Assembly (NCBI GenBank): GCA_902610515.1
Contig: CACLVZ010000007.1
Location: forward strand, 1 to 40,912
Direction: 5' to 3'
Length of the DNA: 40,912 nucleotides
DNA from: an uncultured Pelagibacteraceae bacterium
GTDB lineage: Bacteria; Pseudomonadota; Alphaproteobacteria; Pelagibacterales; Pelagibacteraceae
Shown one piece after another: positions 9,178 to 17,539 of the stretch (position 1 is the stretch's first letter; each line of letters starts with the position of its first letter). A program made the translations under genes and the position numbers. Below the pieces are notes generated by a model. That model was not told the origin of the DNA, did no database searches, and was given only the letters and a program-made list of their open reading frames with translations.

Positions 9178-9943
9178 TTCACATTGCCATTTAACCTATG
9201 AACCTATGTCAAAAGCTTTAAGCGAGACAATAGATAGAGCAAATAAGGATGGAGTTAAATATATGCTCACTATATCGACGGAAGATAAAAGCTTTAAAAA
9301 AATTCTTGAGATAGTTAGTGAGTATAAAAGTGTTTACGGTACTTATGGAATTCATCCTCATGAGGCTAAGTCCCATAAATACATCAAAAGTGTTGATATA
9401 ATAAATAAAGTCAATCAAAATAAGAAAATTATCGGAATCGGTGAAACAGGGCTGGACTTTTATTATAACCACTCAGAAAAAAAAGATCAAATTTGTTCCT
9501 TTGAAGAACACATATTAGCTGCACAAGAAAAAAATTTACCACTTATAGTTCATACAAGATCTGCAGAAAAAGAAACTATACAAATATTAGAAAAGTATTC
9601 AAAAAAAAAAGATACTAAAATTCTTATTCATTGTTTTACAGGAACAAGTGAATTCGCTTTTAAATTATTAGATTTAGGTGCTTATATATCTGCTAGTGGA
9701 GTTGTTACATTTAATAAATCTCAGGATTTAGCGAATACTTTCAGAGATATTCCAAATAAAAAAATATTAGTAGAAACAGACGCTCCATATCTTGCTCCTG
9801 TACCGCTGAGGGGCAAACCAAATGAACCAAGTTTTATCATACATACTGTAAAGTTTCTATCAAAAATTAAAAATTTATCATTTGATGAATTTTCAAAAAT
9901 TACAACAAATAATTTTTTTAATTTATTTGGTAAATTAAATTGA
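9167..9943 (+). CDS. tatD: TatD family metal-dependent hydrolase (DNase)
   Basis: A 258-residue TIM-barrel metallohydrolase of the TatD family, linked to 3'-5' DNA/RNA exonuclease and DNA repair roles. The metal ligands are visible: HCH at residues 6-8, GETGLDFYY near 100, the IVHTRS His near 130, LIHCFTG near 155, and the final Asp in VETDAPYLAP near 205. ATG 9167 is preferred to TTG 9161 because it gives the standard MIIDSHCHL start. The metG-tatD-MBL order is typical of alphaproteobacteria. Confidence 0.95.
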   Translation: MIIDSHCHLTYEPMSKALSETIDRANKDGVKYMLTISTEDKSFKKILEIVSEYKSVYGTYGIHPHEAKSHKYIKSVDIINKVNQNKKIIGIGETGLDFYYNHSEKKDQICSFEEHILAAQEKNLPLIVHTRSAEKETIQILEKYSKKKDTKILIHCFTGTSEFAFKLLDLGAYISASGVVTFNKSQDLANTFRDIPNKKILVETDAPYLAPVPLRGKPNEPSFIIHTVKFLSKIKNLSFDEFSKITTNNFFNLFGKLN

Positions 9944-10707
9944 AAATTAAATTTACAATTCTAGGCTGCGGAAGTTCACTTGGATCTCCATGGATTACTA
10001 GTTATAGAGGAAATCTTAAAAAAAGTCCAAAAAATGTTAGGACTAGATGTTGTGCACATATTCAAAAAGGAAATTTATCTGTTTGTATAGATACATCTCC
10101 AGATATTAAATATCAATTTTTAAAAAATAAAATTAAAAATCTTGACTCAATAATTTATACCCATGAACATGCAGATCAAACGGCTGGTATATTTGAAATG
10201 AGACCTTTTTATTGGAAAAATAAGTCAAAGATACCGATTTACGGGAGTCGGAGAACAATTCAAGCCTTAAAAAAATCTTATAGATTTTGTTTTATTGAAG
10301 TACAAGGGTATCAGCCTATTATGAAAGCAAATATAATAAATAAAAGTTTTTCTATAAAAAAAAATAAAGTAAAATTATCTGTTAAAGCTTTTCAAGTTAA
10401 TCATGGATCAATAAAATCAACTGGGTACATAATAGATAAAATAGCTTATTTAAGTGATTGCAATAATGTTTCTTTGAAAAATATAAAATATCTTAAAAAT
10501 CTAAACTATTTAATATTAGATTGTCTTAAAATTGATCAACACCCATCTCACTTTAATCTAGATGAAGCTTTAAATTTGATTAATATAACTAAACCTAAAA
10601 AAGCTGTACTTACTAATTTGCATACAGATTTAGATTATTTTAATTTAAAAAAAAAATTACCAAAGAATATAATTCCTGCATATGATGGATTAAGTTTTTC
10701 TTGCTAA
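9940..10707 (+). CDS. MBL-fold metallo-hydrolase (PhnP-like)
   Basis: A 255-residue metallo-beta-lactamase fold hydrolase. The Zn-binding THEHADQ is near residue 75, followed by the downstream His in FQVNHGS, the Asp in LSDCN and a late HPSHF motif. The N-terminal LGCGSSLGSPW and the RTRCCAHI block resemble PhnP-type phosphodiesterases and the MBL proteins that follow tatD in alphaproteobacteria. The substrate is not known; a cyclic phosphate or nucleic-acid end is plausible. The start is TTG at 9940, within a TTGA overlap with the tatD stop. The stop overlaps the convergent peroxidase stop by 4 bases. Confidence 0.87.
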   Translation: MKIKFTILGCGSSLGSPWITSYRGNLKKSPKNVRTRCCAHIQKGNLSVCIDTSPDIKYQFLKNKIKNLDSIIYTHEHADQTAGIFEMRPFYWKNKSKIPIYGSRRTIQALKKSYRFCFIEVQGYQPIMKANIINKSFSIKKNKVKLSVKAFQVNHGSIKSTGYIIDKIAYLSDCNNVSLKNIKYLKNLNYLILDCLKIDQHPSHFNLDEALNLINITKPKKAVLTNLHTDLDYFNLKKKLPKNIIPAYDGLSFSC

Positions 10708-11240
10708 ATTAAATTTTCAATAACTTTTATAAATTTTTTAGATGAAGGTTTGGTTATCGATGAAAAAGTTTCTGCAACTTTGCCGTCTTTTCCAATTATA
10801 ATCTTATGAAAATTCCACTTTGGTATTGCACCGATACCATAGTTTTTTCTTGCCCATTTATAAAATGGATGTGAATTATTTCCTATTACATTAATTTTTT
10901 CTGTCATTGGGAATGTAATCCCAAAGTTTGTCTCACAAAAATCTTTAATTTCTTTGTTACTACCTGGTTCTTGTCTGAAGTTGTTGGTAGGAATCCCGAT
11001 AACAACTAAATTTTTACTTTTATATTCAGACCATAATGTTTGAAGATCTTCGTATTGAGGTGTGTAGCCACATCTGCTTGCAACATTTACAACTACAATT
11101 ACTTTTCCTTCATACTCACTTAGTTTGATTAAATCCCCATTTATACTATTAAACTCATAATCATAAGCGGTGCCATTATTGTTAGCTGTAACTTTAGAAA
11201 AAAAACTTAACATAAATAAAATAATGAATATTTTTCTCAT
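10704..11240 (-). CDS. Glutathione peroxidase family thiol peroxidase, exported
   Basis: A 178-residue peroxidase that reduces hydroperoxides. The peroxidatic Cys is in VNVASRCGYTPQY at about residue 58. The Trp-Asn motif appears as KWNFHK near 145. The usual Gln of the tetrad (N-Q-F) is Asn here (TNNFRQEPGSN). The first 20 residues form a signal peptide, so the enzyme probably acts in the periplasm and may use a thiol donor such as thioredoxin rather than glutathione. It overlaps the upstream Fe-S scaffold gene by 4 bases. Confidence 0.9.
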   Translation of the reverse strand: MRKIFIILFMLSFFSKVTANNNGTAYDYEFNSINGDLIKLSEYEGKVIVVVNVASRCGYTPQYEDLQTLWSEYKSKNLVVIGIPTNNFRQEPGSNKEIKDFCETNFGITFPMTEKINVIGNNSHPFYKWARKNYGIGAIPKWNFHKIIIGKDGKVAETFSSITKPSSKKFIKVIENLI

Positions 11241-11638
11241 AATTTTAATGCTTTTATTACTGCATCAATTGGTAAAAATATACATTTAAATCTATTAAAA
11301 TTGTCGCTACTTAGCAGTTCATCGAAGCCAGATAATCTTTTTGGAATTTTCCCATTTTTTTTTTTTAATATTTTTTTTAAAGTTTCAAAATCATTTTTAA
11401 TATCTTTTAATTTAGCGTTTTTTATCTTTCTCGATAAAAGACTTGCCGAGGCCTCACAATATATACAGGATACAGTTTCGTACTTCATTGAGCTTATCTT
11501 TTTTTTATCTGCTATTAGTTCTAAGGTAATTTTGTCTCCACAAGTTGAGTTTTTTAAAGATATCTTGTGTGAGTATTTGTTTTGAAGACCCACATTTAAA
11601 GTATTAGAAGCTAATTTAATGATATCTTTATTGATCAT
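11237..11638 (-). CDS. NifU/SufU-like iron-sulfur cluster scaffold
   Basis: A 133-residue protein with the IscU/SufU fold arrangement: one Cys in NSTCGD near residue 33, a second group in SCIYCEAS near 57-60, and a late Cys in FKCIFLP near 118. These three positions match the cluster ligands of the U-type scaffolds. It is shorter and more divergent than IscU and lacks its LPPVK chaperone-binding motif. A cluster assembly or sulfur transfer role is inferred from the family. It overlaps nhaA by 4 bases and the peroxidase by 4, so the three form an operon. Confidence 0.78.
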   Translation of the reverse strand: MINKDIIKLASNTLNVGLQNKYSHKISLKNSTCGDKITLELIADKKKISSMKYETVSCIYCEASASLLSRKIKNAKLKDIKNDFETLKKILKKKNGKIPKRLSGFDELLSSDNFNRFKCIFLPIDAVIKALKL

Positions 11639-12807
11639 TTTTTAGAAGAAAACAATAGTAAGAAATATCCAAAGAGCGTAGATAGAAGCGAGCCAGTTAA
11701 TACTCCAATCTTAACTCCATCCATATATTCTAAATTATTTGCAAAAGCTAAGTTTCCAACAAATAAACTCATAGTAAACCCAATACCTGTTAATATTGAA
11801 ACTCCGTAAAGAGCTGACCACGTTGAACCGGATGGTTTATCAGCAATTTTTAGTTTAACTGATATATAAGAGAGGGCAAAAACACCAATTTGTTTTCCAA
11901 AAAATAAACCTAAAACAATTCCAAGAGGTACAGGATTAAGCAAAGAGGCAAATGTTAGTCCTTCAAGAGAAACCCCTGCATTAGCAAAAGCAAAAATTGG
12001 CATTATTCCAAAAGCAACATAAGGGGATAAGCCATGTTCTAATTTAAGTAACATTGATTCTTTGCTTTTATTTTTTGTATGTGGAATAGTCAGGGCCAAT
12101 AAAACACCTGCGATTGTAGCATGTATTCCCGATTGATGGGTAAAATCCCATAGAAAAATTCCTATAATTAAAAAAGGTAAGAAACTTTTTACTCTATATT
12201 TATTAAGCGCTATTAAAACAATCAAAGATAATAACATTAAAATTATATATTTAGTTTCAATATTGCCGGAGTAAAAAAAGGCAATAATAACTATTGCTCC
12301 TAAATCATCTATAATTGCTAGGGCAGTTAAAAATACTTTAAGTGATATTGGAACCCTTTTACCTAATAACGATAAAACTCCTAAAGAGAAGGCAATATCT
12401 GTAGCTGAAGGTATAGCCCAACCATTTAATGTCGTACTATCTGAGTAATTTACAACGACATAAAATAATGCTGGTACTGCCATTCCTCCGATTGCACCTA
12501 TGATAGGTAGCATAGCTTGTTTCGGATTAGATAATTCTCCTTGAATAAATTCTCTTTTTATCTCTAATGAAACAAAAAAGAAAAATATAGCCATTAGTAC
12601 GTCATTTATCCAATGAAGAACGCTTAATTTTAAACCAAATTCTTTAGTACCAAGTGTGATATATTTTTCTAAGGTAGAAAAATAAATTCCACTTAAACTA
12701 CCATTACTAATTACTAGTGCTATTATCGCAGCAAATAACAAAACTAAGCCAGAAGCAGCCTCAAGTTTAAAAAAATATTTAAATGGTTTTGTAATATGCT
12801 GTATCAT
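11635..12807 (-). CDS. nhaA: Na+/H+ antiporter NhaA
   Basis: A 390-residue inner-membrane antiporter that exports Na+ in exchange for protons. About 11-12 hydrophobic helices are visible. The ion-binding pair of adjacent aspartates is in AIIDDLGAI near residue 165, and PSATDIAFSLGVL near 132 is the helix IV signature. The length is standard. It leads a three-gene minus-strand operon with the Fe-S scaffold and peroxidase. The start lies 73 bases from tRNA-Pro on the other strand. Sodium export fits a marine organism. Confidence 0.96.
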   Translation of the reverse strand: MIQHITKPFKYFFKLEAASGLVLLFAAIIALVISNGSLSGIYFSTLEKYITLGTKEFGLKLSVLHWINDVLMAIFFFFVSLEIKREFIQGELSNPKQAMLPIIGAIGGMAVPALFYVVVNYSDSTTLNGWAIPSATDIAFSLGVLSLLGKRVPISLKVFLTALAIIDDLGAIVIIAFFYSGNIETKYIILMLLSLIVLIALNKYRVKSFLPFLIIGIFLWDFTHQSGIHATIAGVLLALTIPHTKNKSKESMLLKLEHGLSPYVAFGIMPIFAFANAGVSLEGLTFASLLNPVPLGIVLGLFFGKQIGVFALSYISVKLKIADKPSGSTWSALYGVSILTGIGFTMSLFVGNLAFANNLEYMDGVKIGVLTGSLLSTLFGYFLLLFSSKK

Positions 12808-12842
12808 TGGTATTATTTACTTCTATAGAGACTATCTTTCAA

Positions 12843-12871
12843 TTGCCAAAATCACTTAATTAACCTATAAA
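12843..12871 (+). promoter_or_regulatory. Promoter of tRNA-Pro
   Basis: TTGCCA at 12843-12848 and TATAAA at 12866-12871 are separated by exactly 17 bases. The predicted start at about 12878 would be a few bases before the mature tRNA 5' end at 12881. This is a good sigma-70 type match, placed where a tRNA promoter should be. Confidence 0.62.
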
Positions 12872-12880
12872 ACAGACGTT

Positions 12881-12957
<77 letters not shown>

Positions 12958-12965
12958 TTATAAAC

Positions 12966-13250
12966 ATGAAAAAAGCTAAAATTTATATTCCAACTAAAAC
13001 TGCGATGCAATCGGGCAGGGGCAAACTCAAAAATTGGGTATTAGAATTTATAACCAAAGATCCCTCAATAAATCCTTTAATGGGGTGGGAGACATCGACC
13101 GATACCCTTGAAGAAGTTATTCTTAAGTTTCCATCAAAAGACAAAGCTATAGAATATGCTGAAAAAAATAATATATCTTACAATGTTATTGAACCTAGGA
13201 AGAAAGAATTTGTTATAAAATCATATGCAGATAATTTTCTTAAAGATTAA
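12966..13250 (+). CDS. NDUFS4-like NADH dehydrogenase (complex I) accessory subunit
   Basis: A 94-residue protein of the ETC complex I subunit family (NDUFS4/18 kDa), an accessory subunit near the NADH-oxidising arm in alphaproteobacteria and mitochondria. Recognisable features are the N-terminal AKIYIPTKTAMQSGRGK, the central WVLEF and PLMGWETSTDT segment, and the C-terminal SYADNFLKD. The full length is typical of the bacterial form. It starts 8 bases after tRNA-Pro and ends 2 bases before the SbmA-like gene. Its presence supports an alphaproteobacterial origin. Confidence 0.9.
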   Translation: MKKAKIYIPTKTAMQSGRGKLKNWVLEFITKDPSINPLMGWETSTDTLEEVILKFPSKDKAIEYAEKNNISYNVIEPRKKEFVIKSYADNFLKD

Positions 13251-13252
13251 AT

Positions 13253-14260
13253 ATGTGGAGAAGTTTTTTCAGAGATAAAAAATGGTTTTATTGGTCCTAC
13301 GGAGGAGGATTTTTTATTATTTCTTTGCTTGTGCTGCAAACTTATTTAGATGTTCTCTTCAATAGTTGGTATAAGGACTTTTATGATATTCTCCAAACAG
13401 CTGAAAAACGTGAGATATCAGAGTTTTGGGAGTCAATAAAAAGGTTTTTATATATAGCACTTCCATACGTTACACTTTTTGCTTTTACTAATTGGTTTAC
13501 AAGGTTATGGGCATTTAGATGGAGAGAGGCTATGACGTTTTCGTATATGCCATATTGGAGAGCCACTGAGGCAAAAGTAGAGGGCTCATCTCAAAGAATT
13601 CAAGAGGACTGTATGAACTTTGCAAAAATTGTAGAGTCAATTGGATTACAAGTTGTTAAAGCCATTATGACATTAATAGCATTCATACCAATTTTATGGG
13701 TTCTTTCTTCAAATGTTACTGTTCCTTTTTTAAATAATGTATCAGGATCTTTAGTTTGGGTAGCTCTTACTCTTAGTTTAGGTGGAATACTTATTAGTTG
13801 GCTAGTTGGAATAAAATTACCTGGTCTCGAATATAACAATCAAAAGGTTGAAGCTGCATTTAGAAAAGAATTAGTTTACGGTGAAGACGACAGAAAAAAT
13901 TATGTTCAAGCTCCTACGATTTTACAATTATTTACTGGAATAAAATTTAATTACCATAAACTATTTTTACACTACGGATATTTTGATTTATGGGCTATTT
14001 GGTACAGACAATTGTTTGTAATTGTGCCATTTTTAATAATGGCACCAGGATTGTTTACTGCAGCGTTCACTTTGGGCATTATGATGCAAGTAGTAAATGC
14101 ATTTGGTGAGGTAAAGGACGCTTTTTCCGTATTTTTGTATAACTGGACTAGAATTACAGAACTTAGATCAATACATAAGAGATTAATGGAGTTCGAAACG
14201 GCCATTAATTATAACACTAATAAGTTGAGAAAGCCTCGAAAATCTGATGTAAGAGTTTAA
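13253..14260 (+). CDS. SbmA/BacA-like membrane protein
   Basis: A 335-residue inner-membrane protein resembling SbmA/BacA transporters, which import peptides, peptide antibiotics or other bulky solutes using the proton gradient. Several long helices are visible (about residues 18-35, 65-85, 135-155, 165-185, 255-285). Family-like blocks include FYDILQTA near 45, RWREAMT near 91, and RIQEDC near 117. It is shorter than E. coli SbmA (about 400). No ATP-binding domain is present. It overlaps the next carrier gene by one base (TAATG), so they are cotranscribed. The substrate is unknown. Confidence 0.83.
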   Translation: MWRSFFRDKKWFYWSYGGGFFIISLLVLQTYLDVLFNSWYKDFYDILQTAEKREISEFWESIKRFLYIALPYVTLFAFTNWFTRLWAFRWREAMTFSYMPYWRATEAKVEGSSQRIQEDCMNFAKIVESIGLQVVKAIMTLIAFIPILWVLSSNVTVPFLNNVSGSLVWVALTLSLGGILISWLVGIKLPGLEYNNQKVEAAFRKELVYGEDDRKNYVQAPTILQLFTGIKFNYHKLFLHYGYFDLWAIWYRQLFVIVPFLIMAPGLFTAAFTLGIMMQVVNAFGEVKDAFSVFLYNWTRITELRSIHKRLMEFETAINYNTNKLRKPRKSDVRV

Positions 14261-15159
14261 TGGAACTCTATATCAAACTGATAGACGTAATACTTCCAGT
14301 ATTTTTTGTAATTGGTATAGGCTATTACCTTGGAAAAAAAGATCCAAATTTTAATACTGATTTTATAACTACATTGGCTGGTAATGTCGGTACACCTGCA
14401 ATGATTTTTTACACTATTACATCAACTGGCGTAACTCTAGAAACATTTATAGAATATTTTATTTATGCTTTAATTATAATAGGAGGGTTTGCTGTTGTAG
14501 GTTTAATTGTTCTTGCTTTAATGAAAAAGGACTTTGTAAGTGAACTTCCTCCACTAATATTACCAAATACTGGTAATATGGGTATACCAATTTGCTTATT
14601 CGCCTATGGAACAGAGGGTTTGGGTATAGCCTCAGCTATTGCATCAGTAATTATCTTGCTTCACTTCACACTAGGGGTTCTTTTAGCAAAAAAAAGTTTT
14701 TCACTTAAAATATTAATTACTAATATGCCTATTTACGGGATAATAGCGGCTGTTACTGTTTTATATTATGATTGGGAGGTTCCTGGTTTTGTAGTTAACA
14801 CCACGTTTTTATTAACCTACGCAACAATATTTCTGGTTCTCATGTCTTTAGGAATAGCATTGACAAAATTAAAAGTAGTATCATGGTTGAATGCATCTAT
14901 TTTAAGCGGCGTAAGAATTATAATTGGTCCCATAATTGGATTTGGTTTAATTCATTATTTAAATCTTAATGGATTAGCTGCTGGAGTGCTTTTAATTCAA
15001 TCTGCTATGCCAAGTGCTATTTTAACTTATTTAGTGGGCTCTATGTATTCAGAGAAAAGGGTAGTTGATAGTATTGCTAGCGTGATAGTTACTTCTACAC
15101 TAATGTCATTTATTACTATTCCAGTTGTTGTTTATTTAAGTCTCAAATATTTCCAATAA
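14260..15159 (+). CDS. AEC family transporter (auxin efflux carrier-like)
   Basis: A 299-residue carrier with about ten hydrophobic helices in two five-helix halves. The first half carries LPNTGNMGIPI near residue 100, and the second carries QSAMPSAILTYLV near 250. Both are typical of the AEC/BASS-related fold, with broken helices around the conserved Pro and Asn. Bacterial members export or import organic anions such as malate or malonate; the substrate here cannot be told. The start codon overlaps the SbmA-like stop (TAATG). Confidence 0.88.
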   Translation: MELYIKLIDVILPVFFVIGIGYYLGKKDPNFNTDFITTLAGNVGTPAMIFYTITSTGVTLETFIEYFIYALIIIGGFAVVGLIVLALMKKDFVSELPPLILPNTGNMGIPICLFAYGTEGLGIASAIASVIILLHFTLGVLLAKKSFSLKILITNMPIYGIIAAVTVLYYDWEVPGFVVNTTFLLTYATIFLVLMSLGIALTKLKVVSWLNASILSGVRIIIGPIIGFGLIHYLNLNGLAAGVLLIQSAMPSAILTYLVGSMYSEKRVVDSIASVIVTSTLMSFITIPVVVYLSLKYFQ

Positions 15160-15571
15160 ATACAGTTACTTACATGTAATAATTAAAGCAATATATTAGG
15201 TAATATGTAAGCATTACTTACATATAAGAAGGAAAATGCACATATACATTAAAAAAATTACACTTTATTGAAATAAAAATATTATAGATTAATATAAAAA
15301 GGCATTTAAAATTGGTGTTTTAATAAGAAAAACGACAAAATTTGAATAATGACCAATCAAAAATATTTAAAATAGCCTGTTTTAGAGCATTCTAATAGCG
15401 TTAGTAATGAACAATTCTACAAGCTTTGCGTTTATTGAATATGCCATTTAAACGGCCATAGAGGGTGTTTTTTTTGCAATTATTGGTTTATGAGTACAAC
15501 TTAATGGTGTGTGGATAAAAAAAACAGTGAAATAGGGGCCAATAGACCCGATCGCCCGTCAAATAACAATT
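15160..15571. other. 412-bp gene-free stretch with inverted repeats
   Basis: This is the only gap over 300 bases without a convincing gene. The first 70 bases hold a cluster of ACTTACAT/ATGTAAG repeats. The rest contains no ORF with coding character and no RNA gene I can recognise. The last part (about 15540-15565) is noticeably more GC-rich than its surroundings. It marks the switch from core genes to accessory genes, so it may be decayed element DNA. Confidence 0.6.
15168..15225. repeat. Cluster of ACTTACAT / ATGTAAG repeats with a 9-bp inverted repeat
   Basis: The palindrome TTACATGTAA lies at 15170-15179. A perfect inverted repeat, ATATGTAAG (15203-15211) and CTTACATAT (15217-15225) around a 5-base spacer, follows. 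ACTTACAT occurs at 15168 and 15216. It could be a transcript-end hairpin for the AEC gene, although no T-run follows, or a pair of operators. Confidence 0.5.
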
Positions 15572-15847
15572 CTAGAGCTTTAAACCCTCTTTTTTTAGCA
15601 GAAATCTCTTAGTTTTTATACCTCCTCTGCCTGAATAGCCTCCAAGAGATCCATCAGATCTTATAACTCTATGGCAAGGTATTTTGGGTGCATTAGGGTT
15701 TTTTCCAATCGCATTGGCCACAGCACGTGTAGCAAGGGGTTTCCCTATGGCTTTTGCCACTTGGGAGTAGGTTTTAACGCTTCCGCGTGGTATTTTCCTC
15801 AAATAAGCCCACACTTTTAACTGAAATTTAGTGCCAGTGAGCTTCAT
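15572..15847 (-). CDS. MGMT-type DNA alkyltransferase domain protein (single domain)
   Basis: A 91-residue protein consisting only of the DNA-binding/active-site domain of O6-alkylguanine-DNA alkyltransferases. The acceptor Cys is present in IPCHRV at about residue 58, the recognition-helix region TYSQVAKAIGKP is near 27, and RAVANAIGKNPN near 41. The C-terminal GGYSGRGG loop is also family-typical. The usual N-terminal ribonuclease-like domain is missing. With an intact PCHR it differs from alkyltransferase-like (ATL) proteins that have Trp. It overlaps the upstream small membrane protein gene by one base. Confidence 0.87.
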   Translation of the reverse strand: MKLTGTKFQLKVWAYLRKIPRGSVKTYSQVAKAIGKPLATRAVANAIGKNPNAPKIPCHRVIRSDGSLGGYSGRGGIKTKRFLLKKEGLKL

Positions 15848-16038
15848 TAGTCAAGGATAAGGTAAATTGTTAAAGATATGCCTATCACAAGGGCTATTAT
15901 TAAGCCTAAAGCTATTTTTTTTTTGCCTTTTGAGCTTGAATTAGTCCAGAAATAAGAAATTCCGTAAACTGCAGCTATAAATATCGCTATAGGCAGAATA
16001 AATTTTATCATATTTTTTATAATTATACGTATTGACAT
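15847..16038 (-). CDS. Small two-helix membrane protein, function unknown
   Basis: A 63-residue protein with two hydrophobic helices (about residues 10-30 and 42-62), separated by a short basic linker (SSSKGKKK). No family is recognised. It overlaps the alkyltransferase gene by one base (TAATG), so the two are an operon. The start is 51 bases from the divergent recombinase gene. An internal Met at residue 10 is an alternative start. Confidence 0.6.
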   Translation of the reverse strand: MSIRIIIKNMIKFILPIAIFIAAVYGISYFWTNSSSKGKKKIALGLIIALVIGISLTIYLILD

Positions 16039-16059
16039 GATAAATCACTTAATATATTA

Positions 16060-16086
16060 TTTCCGATAATTAATGGTTATCGGAAA
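16060..16086. promoter_or_regulatory. 10-bp perfect inverted repeat with 7-base spacer before the recombinase gene
   Basis: The left arm TTTCCGATAA (16060-16069) and right arm TTATCGGAAA (16077-16086) are exact reverse complements around the spacer TTAATGG. The repeat ends 3 bases before the recombinase ATG at 16090. The arm and spacer sizes resemble tyrosine-recombinase core sites. It could equally be an operator, or an RNA hairpin that hides the GGAAA ribosome-binding region. No second copy was noticed in the window. Confidence 0.7.
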
Positions 16087-16089
16087 AAT

Positions 16090-17004
16090 ATGAATGATTT
16101 AACGACTGAGATAAAAAAACTAGAAATTGAGACTTTAGACAATCTAAAGATCTCGAAAGCCAAAAATACTATTAGAGCTTATAAATCAGATTATAATGAC
16201 TTTGCGTTGTTCTGCAGAAAACATAATTTAAAAAGTCTTCCAAGCGATCCTAAAATTGTTTCTATATATCTTACGCACTTATCCAAAAATTCAAAATTCA
16301 GCACTTTGAAACGTAGATTAGCATCTATAAATATGATGCATAAGTATAAAGGGCATTACCTAGATACCAAACATCCAATAATAGTGGAGAATTTGATGGG
16401 GATTAAGAGACAAATAGGTGTATATCAAAAAGCAAAAAAACCATTATTATTCAGTGATATAAAAGCAATAATTAAACAAATAAATCAATCTTCAGAAAAT
16501 TCTAGCAAAAAACAAAGAGATAAAGCTTTAATATTAGTTGGTTTTGCAGGAGGTTTTAGAAGATCTGAACTTGTATCAATTACAAAAAGTGATGTTGAAT
16601 TTGTTAAAGAAGGAGTAAAAATATTTATAAAAAAATCAAAATCAGACCAATCTGGTGAAGGAATGACTAAAGCTATCCCCTCTTTCAAATACACTGACTA
16701 TTGCCCAGTAGAAAACTTAAGATTATGGATGTTTGAAAATAATAATGATCGAATATTTGCTATTTCAGATAAGAACGTTGCTTTAATAATCAAAAAATAT
16801 GCTCTTAAAGCAGGATTTGATGAAAAAAAATACGCTGGGCACAGTTTAAGATCTGGATTTGCTACCACAACTGCAGAGTCAGGCGCTAGTGAGAGAAATA
16901 TAATGGCTATGACCGGTCACAAGTCAGTTGATATGGTTAGACGATATATCAAAGAGGCTGATTTATTTAAAAATAATGCATTAAATAAAATATCAAATGA
17001 GTAG
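16090..17004 (+). CDS. Tyrosine recombinase / site-specific integrase
   Basis: A 304-residue tyrosine recombinase. The N-terminal SAM-like core-binding domain covers about residues 1-105 (NTIRAYKSDYNDFALFCRKH). The catalytic domain has Arg in GGFRRSEL near 157, a Lys in KKSKS near 184, HSLRSG near 251, GHKS near 276 and the nucleophilic Tyr in VRRYIKEA near 285. All catalytic residues appear intact. No arm-binding AP2-like domain is evident. It overlaps the HNH nuclease gene by 8 bases, and no phage structural genes are nearby. It is more like small-element integrases than XerC/D, which lack this context. Confidence 0.92.
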   Translation: MNDLTTEIKKLEIETLDNLKISKAKNTIRAYKSDYNDFALFCRKHNLKSLPSDPKIVSIYLTHLSKNSKFSTLKRRLASINMMHKYKGHYLDTKHPIIVENLMGIKRQIGVYQKAKKPLLFSDIKAIIKQINQSSENSSKKQRDKALILVGFAGGFRRSELVSITKSDVEFVKEGVKIFIKKSKSDQSGEGMTKAIPSFKYTDYCPVENLRLWMFENNNDRIFAISDKNVALIIKKYALKAGFDEKKYAGHSLRSGFATTTAESGASERNIMAMTGHKSVDMVRRYIKEADLFKNNALNKISNE

Positions 17005-17539
17005 ACAAGCTAAGTATATAGAAATTAAAAATTGCAATAAGTGTAAACAAAATATTAATTTTAGAAAATTTAGAAAAGTAAATCCTCTAAGGAAAGGACC
17101 TAATAAAGGAAAAAAGGTTGGTTGGACCGATATTAATGGAAAGACAAGATTTTCAATATGTAAGACTTGTGAAAATACTGGTTTTATGAATAGATACCGA
17201 AAAAATCCATACCATCAATTATTTCATAACTTTAAGAAGAGAGCATCTTTTGCAAAAGTTCCGTTTGAATTATCAAAAGAAAATTTGATAAAAATTTTTG
17301 ATAATGGTGGAGATACTTGCCCAGTTTTTGGATTTAAATATATTAAAGGCGCAGATAAAAATAACCGTGACTACGCTCCTTCTCTAGACAGAATTGATCC
17401 CAAAAAAGGTTATACAAAAGAAAATACTATAGTTGTCAGTATGCTTGCTAATAGAATTAAAACAGATGCAACAATAGATCAAATTGGTAAAGTTTATCAA
17501 TTTTATAAAATATTATTAAAAAGAAATCTTAATCTTTAA
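16997..17539 (+). CDS. HNH-like endonuclease with N-terminal zinc-finger Cys pairs
   Basis: A 180-residue protein. Two Cys pairs, CNKC near residue 13 and CKTC near 55, probably bind zinc. The C-terminal half has CPVFGF near 112, then PSLDRIDPKKGY near 128 and NTIVVSMLANRIKTDAT near 143. That pattern is seen in phage-borne HNH-type and recombination-endonuclease-like proteins (SLDRID...GY...N..VVS...N..K). The first catalytic His is not obvious, so activity is uncertain. It overlaps the integrase gene by 8 bases, forming a two-gene mobile module, and overlaps the convergent FkbM gene end by 11 bases. Confidence 0.72.
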   Translation: MSRQAKYIEIKNCNKCKQNINFRKFRKVNPLRKGPNKGKKVGWTDINGKTRFSICKTCENTGFMNRYRKNPYHQLFHNFKKRASFAKVPFELSKENLIKIFDNGGDTCPVFGFKYIKGADKNNRDYAPSLDRIDPKKGYTKENTIVVSMLANRIKTDATIDQIGKVYQFYKILLKRNLNL

